64,000 nt of DNA from assembly GCA_017792445.1 (NCBI GenBank), contig CP051232.1:4376001-4440000 (forward strand). Reading direction: 5' to 3'. A program made the position numbers and the translations under genes. The first letter of the stretch is position 1. Each line of letters opens with the position of its first letter. The notes below the pieces were generated by a model. The model saw nothing but the letters and a program-made list of their open reading frames with translations, did no database searches and was not told the DNA's origin. The stretch is from Maritimibacter sp. (lineage in GTDB: Bacteria > Pseudomonadota > Alphaproteobacteria > Rhodobacterales > Rhodobacteraceae). Shown in pieces: positions 26,356 to 34,939 of this stretch.

Positions 26356-27399
26356 ATGCGCATCGGCGTGGTTGGATACGGAACGGGCGGGCGGCACTTT
26401 CACGTGCCGTTCATCCTTGCCGCGCGGGGCGTGGAACTGGCGGGCGTGGTCGCGCGTGCGCCGGCCACCGTCGCGGCGGTGCGATCCGACCTGCCGGGCG
26501 TCCCGGTCTTCGCAAGCCTGACCGACATGCTGGCCGCGGGCGTCGACGCCGTCACGATCACCACCCCGCCCCAGACCCGCCGCGCGCTGGTTCTGGAGGC
26601 CATCGCCGCGGGCGTGCATGTGATCGCCGACAAACCCTTCGCCCCCAGCGCCGCGGCGGCGCGCGACCTTGCACTCGCGGCGCGGGACCGGGGCGTGACG
26701 CTGGGGGTCTACCACAACCGGCGGCTGGACTCGGACATTCAGACGCTGAAGTCGGTTCTCGATGCGGGGCGTCTGGGCAAGGTCTGGCGGCTGCACTCGC
26801 GGATGGATTTCGACGATCCCGCCACGCTGGAGGCCGGGCCGACCGGCGGGCTGCTGCGGGATCTGGGCACCCATCTTGTCGATCAGGCGATCTACCTTCT
26901 GGGGCCGGTCCGGTCGGTCGACGCGCAACTGGACATGGTGGACCTGCCCGAAGGCGCGACCGACGCCGGGTTCACGCTGACGCTTCGCCACGACAGCGGC
27001 GCGCACAGCCATATCAGCGCCTCCAAGCTGAACCGCCTGCACATGCGCGAGTTGCGCGCCTATGGCTCGGACGGCAGCCACGTGGCGCAAAGCACCGACG
27101 TTCAGGCACAGGCGATCTTCGCGGGCAAGCCCCCGGCCGAGGATCGCGACGGCTGGGGGTTCGAGCCGGAAAGCCACTGGGCCACCCTGCACACGGCGTC
27201 CGGCGCGACCCGGGTGCCAAGCGCGCAGGGCGCTTACTTTCGCTATTACGAAGCTTTTGCCGACGCCGTCCGCACCGGCGGCACCCCACCTGTCACCGCC
27301 GCCGAGGGGATCGCCGCCCTTGCCGTTCTGGATGCGGCCCGCACCAGTGCCGAAACCGGACAGGTCGTCGGCGTCGACCGGGAGATCTCGGATGTATAA
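26356..27399 (+). CDS. Gfo/Idh/MocA family oxidoreductase, third of the operon
   Basis: This 347-residue protein has the dinucleotide motif GVVGYGTGGRHFH at the N-terminus and DKPFAPS near residue 95 in place of the usual EKP, plus the DLGTHLVDQAI segment near residue 173. It is more distant from IolG than the other two copies. It overlaps the next gene by eight bases (ATG at 27392, TAA at 27397-27399), so the two are translationally coupled. Its substrate is unknown. Confidence 0.7.
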   Translation: MRIGVVGYGTGGRHFHVPFILAARGVELAGVVARAPATVAAVRSDLPGVPVFASLTDMLAAGVDAVTITTPPQTRRALVLEAIAAGVHVIADKPFAPSAAAARDLALAARDRGVTLGVYHNRRLDSDIQTLKSVLDAGRLGKVWRLHSRMDFDDPATLEAGPTGGLLRDLGTHLVDQAIYLLGPVRSVDAQLDMVDLPEGATDAGFTLTLRHDSGAHSHISASKLNRLHMRELRAYGSDGSHVAQSTDVQAQAIFAGKPPAEDRDGWGFEPESHWATLHTASGATRVPSAQGAYFRYYEAFADAVRTGGTPPVTAAEGIAALAVLDAARTSAETGQVVGVDREISDV

Positions 27400-27682
27400 G
27401 TTCATCATCACCATCGACCTTCAGCCCGGCACCCGCGACAAGGTGCTGGCCGCCGCGCCCGAGGCGCAGGCCGCAACGCGGGCAGAGCCCGGCTGCATCG
27501 CCTATGACTTCTACACCTGCACCGACGATCCCGACCGGCTAGTCTTCGTCGAAAGCTGGGTGGACCGGGCCGCGCATGATTTCCACATGGAACAGGAACA
27601 CACCAAGCGCTTCATCGCGTTCCACGAACAGTTCAACCGCGCGCTGACCTTTGAAACCATCAACGCGGATGTGCCGGAATGA
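27392..27682 (+). CDS. Small ABM-domain putative quinol monooxygenase
   Basis: This 96-residue single-domain protein of the antibiotic-biosynthesis-monooxygenase (dimeric alpha-beta barrel) fold shows the typical IDLQPGTRDKVL, EPGCIAYDFY and FVESWVDRAAHDFHM pattern seen in YgiN-like quinol monooxygenases. The start is the ATG at 27392 inside the end of the preceding gene, and its stop overlaps the next ATG as ATGA, so it lies in a tightly coupled cluster. Its presence in an inositol operon is unusual. It could remove a reactive by-product or may not be an oxygenase. Confidence 0.72.
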   Translation: MYKFIITIDLQPGTRDKVLAAAPEAQAATRAEPGCIAYDFYTCTDDPDRLVFVESWVDRAAHDFHMEQEHTKRFIAFHEQFNRALTFETINADVPE

Positions 27683-28611
27683 GCGATCTTCCCGTCACCG
27701 TCACCTGCGCGCCCTGCTGCTGGGGCGTCGACGACGTGTCGAACCCGCACCTGCCCGCGTGGGAGAAGGTGCTGGACGAAGCCGCCGCCGCCGGGTTCGG
27801 CGGGCTGGAACTGGGGCCCTATGGCTACATGCCGCTGGACGTGCCCCGCGTGTCGGACGCTCTGGCGCAGCGCGGTCTGAGCATCGTGGCCGGGACGATC
27901 TTCGACGATCTGGCCGACCCCGCGAACCGCGACACGCTGCTGCTGCACACCCGCGAGATCTGCGCGCTGATCACCGCCCTGCCCGCGCCGCCCTCGCACG
28001 ACGGCCAGCGCTTTGCCGCGCCCTACCTGACCGTGATGGACTGGGGTCACGACGCGCGCGACTACGCCGCCGGCCATTCCGACCGCGCGCCGCGTCTGGA
28101 CGATGCGCAATGGTCCGCGATGATGGACAACATCCGCGCGATCTCGGAAGCCGCGCGCGACGAATACGGCGTCCGCGCGGTGATCCACCCCCATGCGGGC
28201 GGCTATATCGAGTTCGAGGATGAACTGGACCGCATGGCCGCGGACATCGGGCCGGAAACGGCGGGGCTGTGTCTGGACACCGGGCACCTCGCCTATGCCG
28301 GGATGGACCCGGTGGCGACGCTGGACCGCTATTGGGACCGGCTGGACTACATCCACTTCAAGGACATCGACCCGGCGGTCTTCGACCGGGTCATGGGCCA
28401 GCGCATCCGCTTCTTCGAGGCCTGCGCCGTAGGCGTCATGTGCCCGATCGGCAAGGGAAACATCGACTATGCCGCCATCCACCGCCTGCTGCGGGACCGC
28501 GGGTATGGCGGCTACATCACCATCGAGCAAGAGCGCGATCCGCGTAATCAGGCGTCCGTGCTGGACGACCTCGCGGCCTCGCGCCGGTTCCTTTCGGACA
28601 CGGGATTCTAA
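27679..28611 (+). CDS. Inosose dehydratase-like TIM-barrel protein (IolE-like)
   Basis: This 310-residue TIM barrel resembles IolE, which dehydrates scyllo-inosose to the cyclohexanedione used by IolD. The N-terminal CAPCCWGVDDV, LELGPYGYMP near residue 52, IHPHAGGYIEF near residue 173, CLDTGHLAYAG near residue 198 and YIHFKDID near residue 228 match the conserved metal and substrate positions of that group. It overlaps the ABM gene by four bases and is followed three bases later by the IolC fusion. It is the most IolE-like of the five TIM-barrel proteins in this half of the window. Confidence 0.7.
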   Translation: MSDLPVTVTCAPCCWGVDDVSNPHLPAWEKVLDEAAAAGFGGLELGPYGYMPLDVPRVSDALAQRGLSIVAGTIFDDLADPANRDTLLLHTREICALITALPAPPSHDGQRFAAPYLTVMDWGHDARDYAAGHSDRAPRLDDAQWSAMMDNIRAISEAARDEYGVRAVIHPHAGGYIEFEDELDRMAADIGPETAGLCLDTGHLAYAGMDPVATLDRYWDRLDYIHFKDIDPAVFDRVMGQRIRFFEACAVGVMCPIGKGNIDYAAIHRLLRDRGYGGYITIEQERDPRNQASVLDDLAASRRFLSDTGF

Positions 28612-28614
28612 GCC

Positions 28615-30528
28615 ATGACCAAGACCTTGGACGTCATCACCATCGGCCGCGCGGGCGTCGACCTGTACGGCGCGCAGATCGGCGGTCGGCTGGAAGACAT
28701 GGGCTCGTTCGACAAGTACATCGGCGGCTCCCCGACCAACATGGCCTGTGGAACCGCCCGGCTGGGCCTGAAGTCCGCGCTGATCAGCCGCGTGGGCGAC
28801 GAGCATATGGGCCGCTTCATCCGCGAGGAACTGGTGCGCCACGGCGTCAACGTGGACGGGCTGAAGACCGATCCCGACCGGCTGTCGGCGCTGGTGATCC
28901 TTGGCATCCGCGACCAGGAACAGTTCCCGCTGATCTTCTACCGCGAGAACTGCGCCGACATGGCGCTGTGCGCCGATGACGTCGACGAGGGCTTCGTGGC
29001 GCAGGCCCGCGCGGTGGTGGCGACAGGCACCCATCTCAGCCACCCGACGCCCCGCGCGGCGGTGCTGAAGGCGCTGGAACTGGCGCGCAAGCACGGGGCG
29101 CGGACGGCGCTGGACATCGACTATCGCCCGAACCTGTGGGGCGTTCTGGGCCATGGCGAGGGCGAAAGCCGCTTTGCCGAAAGCGCCGAGGTGACGGCCA
29201 GCCTGCAAGAGACGCTGCACCTGTTCGACCTGATCGTCGGCACCGAGGAAGAATTCCACATCGCCGGAGGCTCGACCGATACGCTGGAGGCTCTGCGCAA
29301 TGTCCGGAAGGTCTCGGACGCGACGCTGGTGTGCAAGCGCGGGCCGATGGGTGCCACCGCGTTCGAGGGCGATATCCCGGCAAGCCTTGACGACGGCCAG
29401 ACCGGGCCGGGCTTCCCGATCGAGGTGTTCAACGTGCTGGGCGCGGGCGACGGGTTCATGTCGGGGCTGTTGAAGGGCTGGCTGGACGGTGAAAGCTGGC
29501 CGGTGACGCTGAAATACGCCAATGCCTGCGGCGCCTTCGCGGTGTCGCGTCACGGCTGCACCCCGGCCTATCCAAGCTGGGAGGAACTGCAATTCTTCTT
29601 CCAGCGCGGCATCACCCGGCCAGACCTGCGCAACGACGCGGAACTGGAACAGGTACACTGGGCGACCAACCGCCACGGCGACTGGTCCAGTGTGAAGACC
29701 TTCGCATTCGACCACCGGCTGCAGCTTGAGGAGATGGCAGGCTATACCTTGGCAAAAGGCGGCGCGTTCAAGGAGTTGTGCCTTGAAGCTGCGTTAAAGG
29801 TTCAAGATGGTCAGGGCGGCTATGGCATCCTGTGCGACAACCGCATCGGCCGCAGCGCCCTGCATCGCGCCTCGGGTTCGGGGCTGTGGATCGGGCGGCC
29901 CACGGAGCTGCCGGGTTCGCGACCGATCGACTTCGAGCCCGAGCTCGGCCCGGATCTGGGACGCCTGCGGGAATGGGCGCGCGAGAACGTTGTGAAGCTT
30001 CTGGTGTTCTGCCATCCCGACGACGACGACGAGACCCGAGCGCTGCAGGAACGCCGCGTGCAGCGGCTGTTCACCGCCGCCCGCCGCAACGGACTGGAAT
30101 TCCTGCTGGAGGTGATCCCCTCGAAGGTCGGCCCGGTCGATGACAGCACGACGGCGACGCTGATCCAGCAGTTCTATGACGCGGGCGTCTATCCCGACTG
30201 GTGGAAGCTGGAGCCGTTCCGGACCGAGGCCGCGTGGGCGAATGCGGTGGCGGCGATCGAGCGCAACGACCCGCGGACCCGCGGCATCGTGGTGCTGGGC
30301 CTCGACGCGCCAGAGGCGGAACTGGCCGAGAGCTTCGCGCTGGCCGCGCGGCAGCCGCTGGTGAAGGGCTTCGCCGTAGGCCGCACGATCTTCGGCGATG
30401 CCGCGCGTGCGTGGATGAAAGGCGAGATGTCGGACGCGGACGCGGTGGCGCAGATGGCGGACCGCTATGCGAAACTTTGCGGGATCTGGGACGCGGCGCG
30501 GGCGGAGGCCCGTCTGAACGCGGCGTGA
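28615..30528 (+). CDS. iolC: Bifunctional 5-dehydro-2-deoxygluconokinase / phosphate aldolase fusion (IolC-DUF2090)
   Basis: This 637-residue fusion has an N-terminal PfkB-type kinase (about 1-325) with GGSPTNMACG near residue 38 and the catalytic GAGDGFMSG near residue 281. It phosphorylates 2-deoxy-5-keto-gluconate. The C-terminal DUF2090 domain (about 330-637, with LVFCHPDDDDE and GVYPDWWKLEP) belongs to the class that cleaves the product to malonate semialdehyde and dihydroxyacetone phosphate, replacing a separate IolJ. This fusion is typical of proteobacterial inositol operons. A dispersed-repeat hairpin lies right after its stop. Confidence 0.93.
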   Translation: MTKTLDVITIGRAGVDLYGAQIGGRLEDMGSFDKYIGGSPTNMACGTARLGLKSALISRVGDEHMGRFIREELVRHGVNVDGLKTDPDRLSALVILGIRDQEQFPLIFYRENCADMALCADDVDEGFVAQARAVVATGTHLSHPTPRAAVLKALELARKHGARTALDIDYRPNLWGVLGHGEGESRFAESAEVTASLQETLHLFDLIVGTEEEFHIAGGSTDTLEALRNVRKVSDATLVCKRGPMGATAFEGDIPASLDDGQTGPGFPIEVFNVLGAGDGFMSGLLKGWLDGESWPVTLKYANACGAFAVSRHGCTPAYPSWEELQFFFQRGITRPDLRNDAELEQVHWATNRHGDWSSVKTFAFDHRLQLEEMAGYTLAKGGAFKELCLEAALKVQDGQGGYGILCDNRIGRSALHRASGSGLWIGRPTELPGSRPIDFEPELGPDLGRLREWARENVVKLLVFCHPDDDDETRALQERRVQRLFTAARRNGLEFLLEVIPSKVGPVDDSTTATLIQQFYDAGVYPDWWKLEPFRTEAAWANAVAAIERNDPRTRGIVVLGLDAPEAELAESFALAARQPLVKGFAVGRTIFGDAARAWMKGEMSDADAVAQMADRYAKLCGIWDAARAEARLNAA

Positions 30529-30540
30529 GGCCGGACCGGA

Positions 30541-30606
30541 GTCAGGGGGCTCTGCCCCCGCCGCGCTTCGCGCGACTCCCCCGGGATATTTTGGGACAGA
30601 AGAAGC
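30541..30606 (+). repeat. Dispersed Rhodobacteraceae-type intergenic repeat with hairpins
   Basis: A 66-base GC-rich block between iolC and iolD contains GGGGGC-TCT-GCCCCC (30545-30559), a CGCGC-TT-CGCGCG arm, and the ending CCCCCGGGATATTTTGGGAC followed by AGAAGAAG. From memory, blocks of this form recur between genes in Rhodobacteraceae genomes. It lies within a presumed operon, so it may act on mRNA stability or partial termination. The family assignment rests on recall rather than a search. Confidence 0.6.
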
Positions 30607-30637
30607 TTCTGGCGAAGACAGGAAAAGGGAGGTGGCC

Positions 30638-32491
30638 ATGGGGACGATCCGGCTGACGGCGGCGCAGGCCATGGTGAAGTGGCTTTCCGTGCAGATGACC
30701 GAAGAGGGCGAGCGCTACGTCGACGGCATGTGGGCGATCTTCGGTCATGGCAACGTGGCGGGCGTGGGCGAGGCGCTGCACGGCTATCGCGACGTGTTCC
30801 CGACATGGCGCGGGCAGAACGAGCAGACCATGGCCCACGCCGCCATCGCCTATGCCAAGGCGAAGAAGCGGCGCCGGGCGCACGCGGTGACCTCGTCGAT
30901 CGGGCCGGGCTCGACCAATCTGGTGACCGCCGCCGCTCTGGCGCATGTGAACCGCCTTCCGCTGCTGATCGTGGCGGGCGACGTCTTCGCGACGCGGCGG
31001 CCCGACCCGGTGCTGCAGCAGGTCGAGGATTTCGACGACGGCACGGTCAGCGCGAATGACACGCTGCGCCCGGTCAGCCGGTATTTCGACCGGATCACCC
31101 GGCCCGAGCATTTGCTGACCGCCCTGCCCCGCGCCCTGCGGGCGATGACCGATCCGGCGAACTGCGGGCCCGCGACGCTGGCTTTCTGTCAGGACGTGCA
31201 GGCCGAGGCCTATGACTGGCCGGAAACCTTCTTTGAGCCGCGCATCTGGCACATCCGCCGGCCCGCACCGGATACGGGCGAACTGGAGCGGGTGGCCGCG
31301 ACGATCCGGGCGGCGAAGAACCCGGTCGTGATCGCGGGCGGCGGGGTCATCTATAGCGGCGCCGAAGAGACACTGGCCGCTTTCGTCACCCGCCACGGGA
31401 TCCCGGTGGCCGAGACGCAGGCAGGCAAGTCGGCGCTGGCGCAGGACCACCCGATGAGTTTCGGCGCGTCCGGCGTGGACGGCTCGGCGGCGGCCAACGC
31501 GATTTCCGAGACGGCGGACGTGGTGATCGGCGTGGGCACGCGGCTGCAGGACTTCACCACTGGCTCGCGCACGATGTTCGGCGCAGGGGCGAAGCTCGTG
31601 TCGATCAACATCCACGGCTACGACGCGGCGAAACACGGGGCGGAAAGCCTTGTGGCCGATGCGAAGGTGGCGCTGGAGGCTCTGAGCGATGCGCTGGGGG
31701 ACTACAGGGCCGATGCCTACGATCCCGAGATGCGGACGGACTGGCTTCGGGCGGTCGACGCCTATTGCGCCCGGCCCGACGATCAGGCGGCGAAACCCAC
31801 CGACGGGCAGGTGATCGGCGCGGTGCAGCGGGCCACGGGCGAGACCGCGGTCGCCATGTGCGCCGCGGGGACGATGCCCGGCGCGCTGAAGCTGCTGTGG
31901 CAACCCAGCCAGGGCGGCTATCACATGGAGTACGGCTATAGCTGCATGGGCTACGAAGTGGCGGGTGCGATGGGCATCAAGCTGGCCACGCCCGAGCGCG
32001 AAGTGATCTGTTTCGTGGGCGACGGCAGCTACATGATGGCGAACAGCGAACTGGCGACGGCGGTGATGCGGCGGGTGCCGTTCACCGTCGTTCTGACCGA
32101 CAACCGCGGTTACGGCTGCATCAACCGGCTGCAGACGATGGGCTGCGGCGGCGAGCCTTTCAACAATATGTATGTCGACTGCAACGTCGAGGTGCAGCCC
32201 GAGATCGACTATGTCGCCCACGCCGCCAGCATGGGCGCGCATGCGGTGAAGGCCGCCGGCACCGACCAACTGGAGGCCGAGATCCGGGCCGCGCGCGACC
32301 GCGACATTCCCACCGTGATCGTGATCGAGACCGTCGCGAAAGACTTCCCCGGCACCGGGCTGGAAACGCGCGCGGGCGCGCACGGCTTCTTCTGGGATGT
32401 CGCCGTGCCCGAAGTCTCGGACCGCCAGAAACAGCGTGACCGCTACGAGGGCTATCTCAAGCAGATCGCCCATGCGCGGCTGACCAACTGA
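30638..32491 (+). CDS. iolD: 3D-(3,5/4)-trihydroxycyclohexane-1,2-dione acylhydrolase
   Basis: This 617-residue thiamine-diphosphate enzyme hydrolytically opens the cyclohexanedione ring in inositol catabolism. Its N-terminal half holds the ThDP-family glutamate region (GQNEQTMAHAA), the middle the VIAGGGVIYSGA domain, and the C-terminal half the cofactor motif GDGSYMMANSE...VVLTDNRGYG. The start is the ATG at 30638, preceded by AAAGGGAGGTGGCC. A GTG two codons upstream would overlap that ribosome site. It follows iolC across a repeat element and precedes iolB by 14 bases. Confidence 0.93.
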   Translation: MGTIRLTAAQAMVKWLSVQMTEEGERYVDGMWAIFGHGNVAGVGEALHGYRDVFPTWRGQNEQTMAHAAIAYAKAKKRRRAHAVTSSIGPGSTNLVTAAALAHVNRLPLLIVAGDVFATRRPDPVLQQVEDFDDGTVSANDTLRPVSRYFDRITRPEHLLTALPRALRAMTDPANCGPATLAFCQDVQAEAYDWPETFFEPRIWHIRRPAPDTGELERVAATIRAAKNPVVIAGGGVIYSGAEETLAAFVTRHGIPVAETQAGKSALAQDHPMSFGASGVDGSAAANAISETADVVIGVGTRLQDFTTGSRTMFGAGAKLVSINIHGYDAAKHGAESLVADAKVALEALSDALGDYRADAYDPEMRTDWLRAVDAYCARPDDQAAKPTDGQVIGAVQRATGETAVAMCAAGTMPGALKLLWQPSQGGYHMEYGYSCMGYEVAGAMGIKLATPEREVICFVGDGSYMMANSELATAVMRRVPFTVVLTDNRGYGCINRLQTMGCGGEPFNNMYVDCNVEVQPEIDYVAHAASMGAHAVKAAGTDQLEAEIRAARDRDIPTVIVIETVAKDFPGTGLETRAGAHGFFWDVAVPEVSDRQKQRDRYEGYLKQIAHARLTN

Positions 32492-32505
32492 GGAAAGGAG
32501 CCGGA

Positions 32506-33312
32506 ATGGCCGACCTACTGAAGAAACCCTTCGGCGCCCACGGCAAGGTGCACGAGATCACGCCGCAGTCGGCGGGCTGGCGCTATGTCGGGTTCTCGCT
32601 GTACCGGCTGCGTCCGGGCGAAACCGTGTCCGAGGCGACGGGCGACCGCGAGGTGATCCTTGTGATGGTCGAGGGCAAGGCCACGATGCAGGCGGCCGGG
32701 CGGGACTGGGGCGAATTGGGCGACCGGATGGACGTGTTCGAGAAGACGCCGCCGCATTGCCTGTATGTCCCGAACGGCGAGGAGTGGCAGGCGACGGCGA
32801 CCACCGACTGCACGCTGGCGGTCTGCTCGGCCCCCGGCCATGGCGGCCACAAGGCGCGGCGGATCGGGCCGGACGGGATCACCCTGACCCGGCGCGGCAA
32901 GGGCAACAACACCCGCTTCATCAACAACATCGCGATGGAGGCCGAGGACTATTGCGACAGCCTGCTGGTGACCGAGGTGTTCACCCCGGACGGCAACTGG
33001 TCGAGCTATCCCAGCCACCGTCACGACGAGGACGACTATCCGAATATCACCTATCTCGAAGAGACCTATTACCACCGCCTGAACCCCGGCGACGGGTTCG
33101 GCATCCAACGGGTCTATACCGAGGACGGCGTGCTGGACGAGACGATGGCGGTGAAGGACGGCGACGTGGTCTGCGTCCCGCGCGGTCACCACCCCTGCGG
33201 CGCGCCCTATGGCTTCGAGATGTACTACCTCAACGTGATGGCCGGACCGCTGCGGAAGTGGCGCTTCATCGCGGACCCGGCGGTTCAGTGGATCATGGAC
33301 CGCGACGCATGA
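32506..33312 (+). CDS. iolB: 5-deoxy-glucuronate isomerase
   Basis: This 268-residue cupin-type isomerase converts 5-deoxy-glucuronate to 2-deoxy-5-keto-gluconate. The family features SSYPSHRHDED (metal-binding histidines, near residue 165), LEETYYHRL and the final PRGHHPCGAPYGFEMYYLNV are present. It has no signal peptide and is cytosolic. The start follows AGGAAAGGAGCCGGA. Its stop overlaps the start of the next gene (ATGA at 33309-33312). Confidence 0.93.
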   Translation: MADLLKKPFGAHGKVHEITPQSAGWRYVGFSLYRLRPGETVSEATGDREVILVMVEGKATMQAAGRDWGELGDRMDVFEKTPPHCLYVPNGEEWQATATTDCTLAVCSAPGHGGHKARRIGPDGITLTRRGKGNNTRFINNIAMEAEDYCDSLLVTEVFTPDGNWSSYPSHRHDEDDYPNITYLEETYYHRLNPGDGFGIQRVYTEDGVLDETMAVKDGDVVCVPRGHHPCGAPYGFEMYYLNVMAGPLRKWRFIADPAVQWIMDRDA

Positions 33313-34085
33313 TCCCGAGGGCGCTGAACCAGAAGACAGCGCGCGACCTGCCCTTCGAGGCGTTTCTGGACCTTGCCGCCGGGATCGGATGCGTGGGGGT
33401 GGAGCCGCGGAACGACCTTGGCCGTCCGTTCTTCGACGGCATCGCGCCCGCCGAGGCGGCGGCGATGGCGAAGGCGCGCGGGCTGCGTTTGCTGGGTCTG
33501 TCCGAGGTCTACGGGTTCAATGTCTGGGACGACACCCGCGCGTCGCAGATCGGGGCGCTGCTGGATGTGGCCGAGGCGGCGGGAGCCGAGACGATCAGCC
33601 TGATCCCCAGCGTCGACGACCGCCCGACGCGCGCCCTGCGCGACGTGATGCGGGACATCCTTGCGCTGGCCGAGGGCCGCGCGGTGCTGCCGCTGATCGA
33701 GCCCATCGGTTTCGCGTCCTCCACCCTACCCCGCAAAGCCGAACTGGTCGACGCGATCGAGGCGGTCGGCGGCACCGGGGCGTTCAAACTGGTGCACGAC
33801 ACGTTCCAGCACGTCATCGCGGGTGAGACCGAGCTTTTCCCGGAACACACGGCCATCGTGCACGTCTCGGGCATTTCCGATCCGACGGTCGCCCTTGACG
33901 CGGAACAGGACGGCCACCGCGTGCTGGTGGATGCCGGGGACCGCTGCGGCAACCGGGGCCAGGCCCGGGCGCTGCTGGACGGCGGCTATGCCGGCGCGTT
34001 CTCGTTCGAATGCACCGAGCCGGGCCTGATCGCGCGGCCCGTGGCGGCAGAGATCGAGGCGTCGTTCCAGCGTCTCGAGGCATAG
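33309..34085 (+). CDS. TIM-barrel protein, IolI-like (2-keto-myo-inositol isomerase family)
   Basis: This 258-residue TIM barrel starts with the ATG that overlaps the iolB stop. The opening IPRALNQKTARDLPFEAFLD and the GCVGVEPRNDL strand resemble IolI, and metal-site residues appear in PLIEPIGF, KLVHDTFQH, IVHVSGISD and FSFECTEP. IolI interconverts inosose isomers, which would let products of the several dehydrogenases in this operon enter one pathway. It is the last gene before a strong convergent terminator. Confidence 0.72.
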   Translation: MIPRALNQKTARDLPFEAFLDLAAGIGCVGVEPRNDLGRPFFDGIAPAEAAAMAKARGLRLLGLSEVYGFNVWDDTRASQIGALLDVAEAAGAETISLIPSVDDRPTRALRDVMRDILALAEGRAVLPLIEPIGFASSTLPRKAELVDAIEAVGGTGAFKLVHDTFQHVIAGETELFPEHTAIVHVSGISDPTVALDAEQDGHRVLVDAGDRCGNRGQARALLDGGYAGAFSFECTEPGLIARPVAAEIEASFQRLEA

Positions 34086-34106
34086 CGGGGCGTCGCAACG
34101 CCCCGC
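34085..34106 (+). terminator. Convergent terminator at the end of the inositol operon
   Basis: GCGGGGCGT-CGCA-ACGCCCCGC is a perfect 9-bp stem with a 4-base loop. It begins at the last base of the IolI-like stop codon and lies 8 bases from the stop of the convergent gene. It can act for both operons. There is only a short C-run after it and no T-run. Confidence 0.65.
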
Positions 34107-34113
34107 CCCATGG

Positions 34114-34938
34114 TCAGCAGTTGCGCGCGCGTTCGATGACGGTGGCCAGCACCTCGTCCGCGTCGCGGGTCCACCAGTTGTCGGCCGAGAAGATCTCGAC
34201 CTCGACGAAGCCGTCGAAGCCCTGCGCCTCGACCATGGCGCGATAGGCGGCGATGTCGATCACGCCGTCGCCCATCATGCCCCGGTCCAGCAGCAGGTCC
34301 CTGGTCGGGACCAGCCAGTCGCAGATGTGGAACGCTAGAAGACGGTCACGGCCCGCGCGGGCGATCTGGGTGGCGATCTCGAAGTCCCACCAGACGTGGT
34401 AAACGTCCAGCGCCACGCCGATGCCGTCGCCCAGCCGGTCGCAAATATCCAGCGCCTGCCGGGTCGTGTTCACGCAGGCCCTGTCGCCCGCGTACATCGG
34501 GTGCAGCGGCTCGATGGCGACCGGCATGTTCACGGTGCGGGCATAGTCGAGCGTGTCGGCCAGCCCCTCTTCGACCAGCGCCTGCGCGGCGGGGAGGTCC
34601 CTGGACCCCTTCGGCAGGCCGCCCACGACCATGACAATGCAGGCCGCGCCGATCTCGGCGGCTTCGTCCACCGCGCGGCGGTTGTCGTCCCTGACCTTCC
34701 GGGTCAGCGACCCGTCCTCGGTGTACCAGCCGCCCCGGCACAGCCCGCTGACGCCCAGCCCCGCATCGCGGATGGCACGCGCGGCAGCGGTCGGACCCAT
34801 CTCTTGCAGCTTGTCGCGCCACGGGGAGACCGCGCCGATGCCGTGCCGCGCGCAGCCTTCGATGCACTGGGCCAGCGTCCATTGCTCGCGCACGGTCGCG
34901 GTGTTCAGCGACAGGCGGGATGCGTCTACGCCGGTCAT
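34114..34938 (-). CDS. TIM-barrel sugar-phosphate isomerase/epimerase family protein
   Basis: This 274-residue TIM barrel has IEPLHPMYAGD near residue 150, GVALDVYHVWW near residue 180, AFHICDWLVP near residue 205 and VEVEIFSADNWW near the C-terminus, giving the usual metal ligands. The start is the ATG at 34938 (MTGVDASRL), preceded by TGGAGGTCTGAG and overlapping no more than the spacer of the upstream stop. It is the last gene of the minus-strand operon that also holds a DUF993 protein and a dehydrogenase, with which it probably shares a pathway. The reaction is unknown. Confidence 0.72.
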   Translation of the reverse strand: MTGVDASRLSLNTATVREQWTLAQCIEGCARHGIGAVSPWRDKLQEMGPTAAARAIRDAGLGVSGLCRGGWYTEDGSLTRKVRDDNRRAVDEAAEIGAACIVMVVGGLPKGSRDLPAAQALVEEGLADTLDYARTVNMPVAIEPLHPMYAGDRACVNTTRQALDICDRLGDGIGVALDVYHVWWDFEIATQIARAGRDRLLAFHICDWLVPTRDLLLDRGMMGDGVIDIAAYRAMVEAQGFDGFVEVEIFSADNWWTRDADEVLATVIERARNC

Positions 34939-34939
34939 C

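Noticed and set aside
27511-29715. A 734-codon minus-strand frame across the IolE-like and iolC genes
   Set aside because: It is antisense to clearly coding genes and has an Arg/His/Val-rich composition without domains.
30542-32473. A 643-codon minus-strand frame across iolD
   Set aside because: It is antisense to iolD, whose thiamine-diphosphate motifs are intact on the plus strand.
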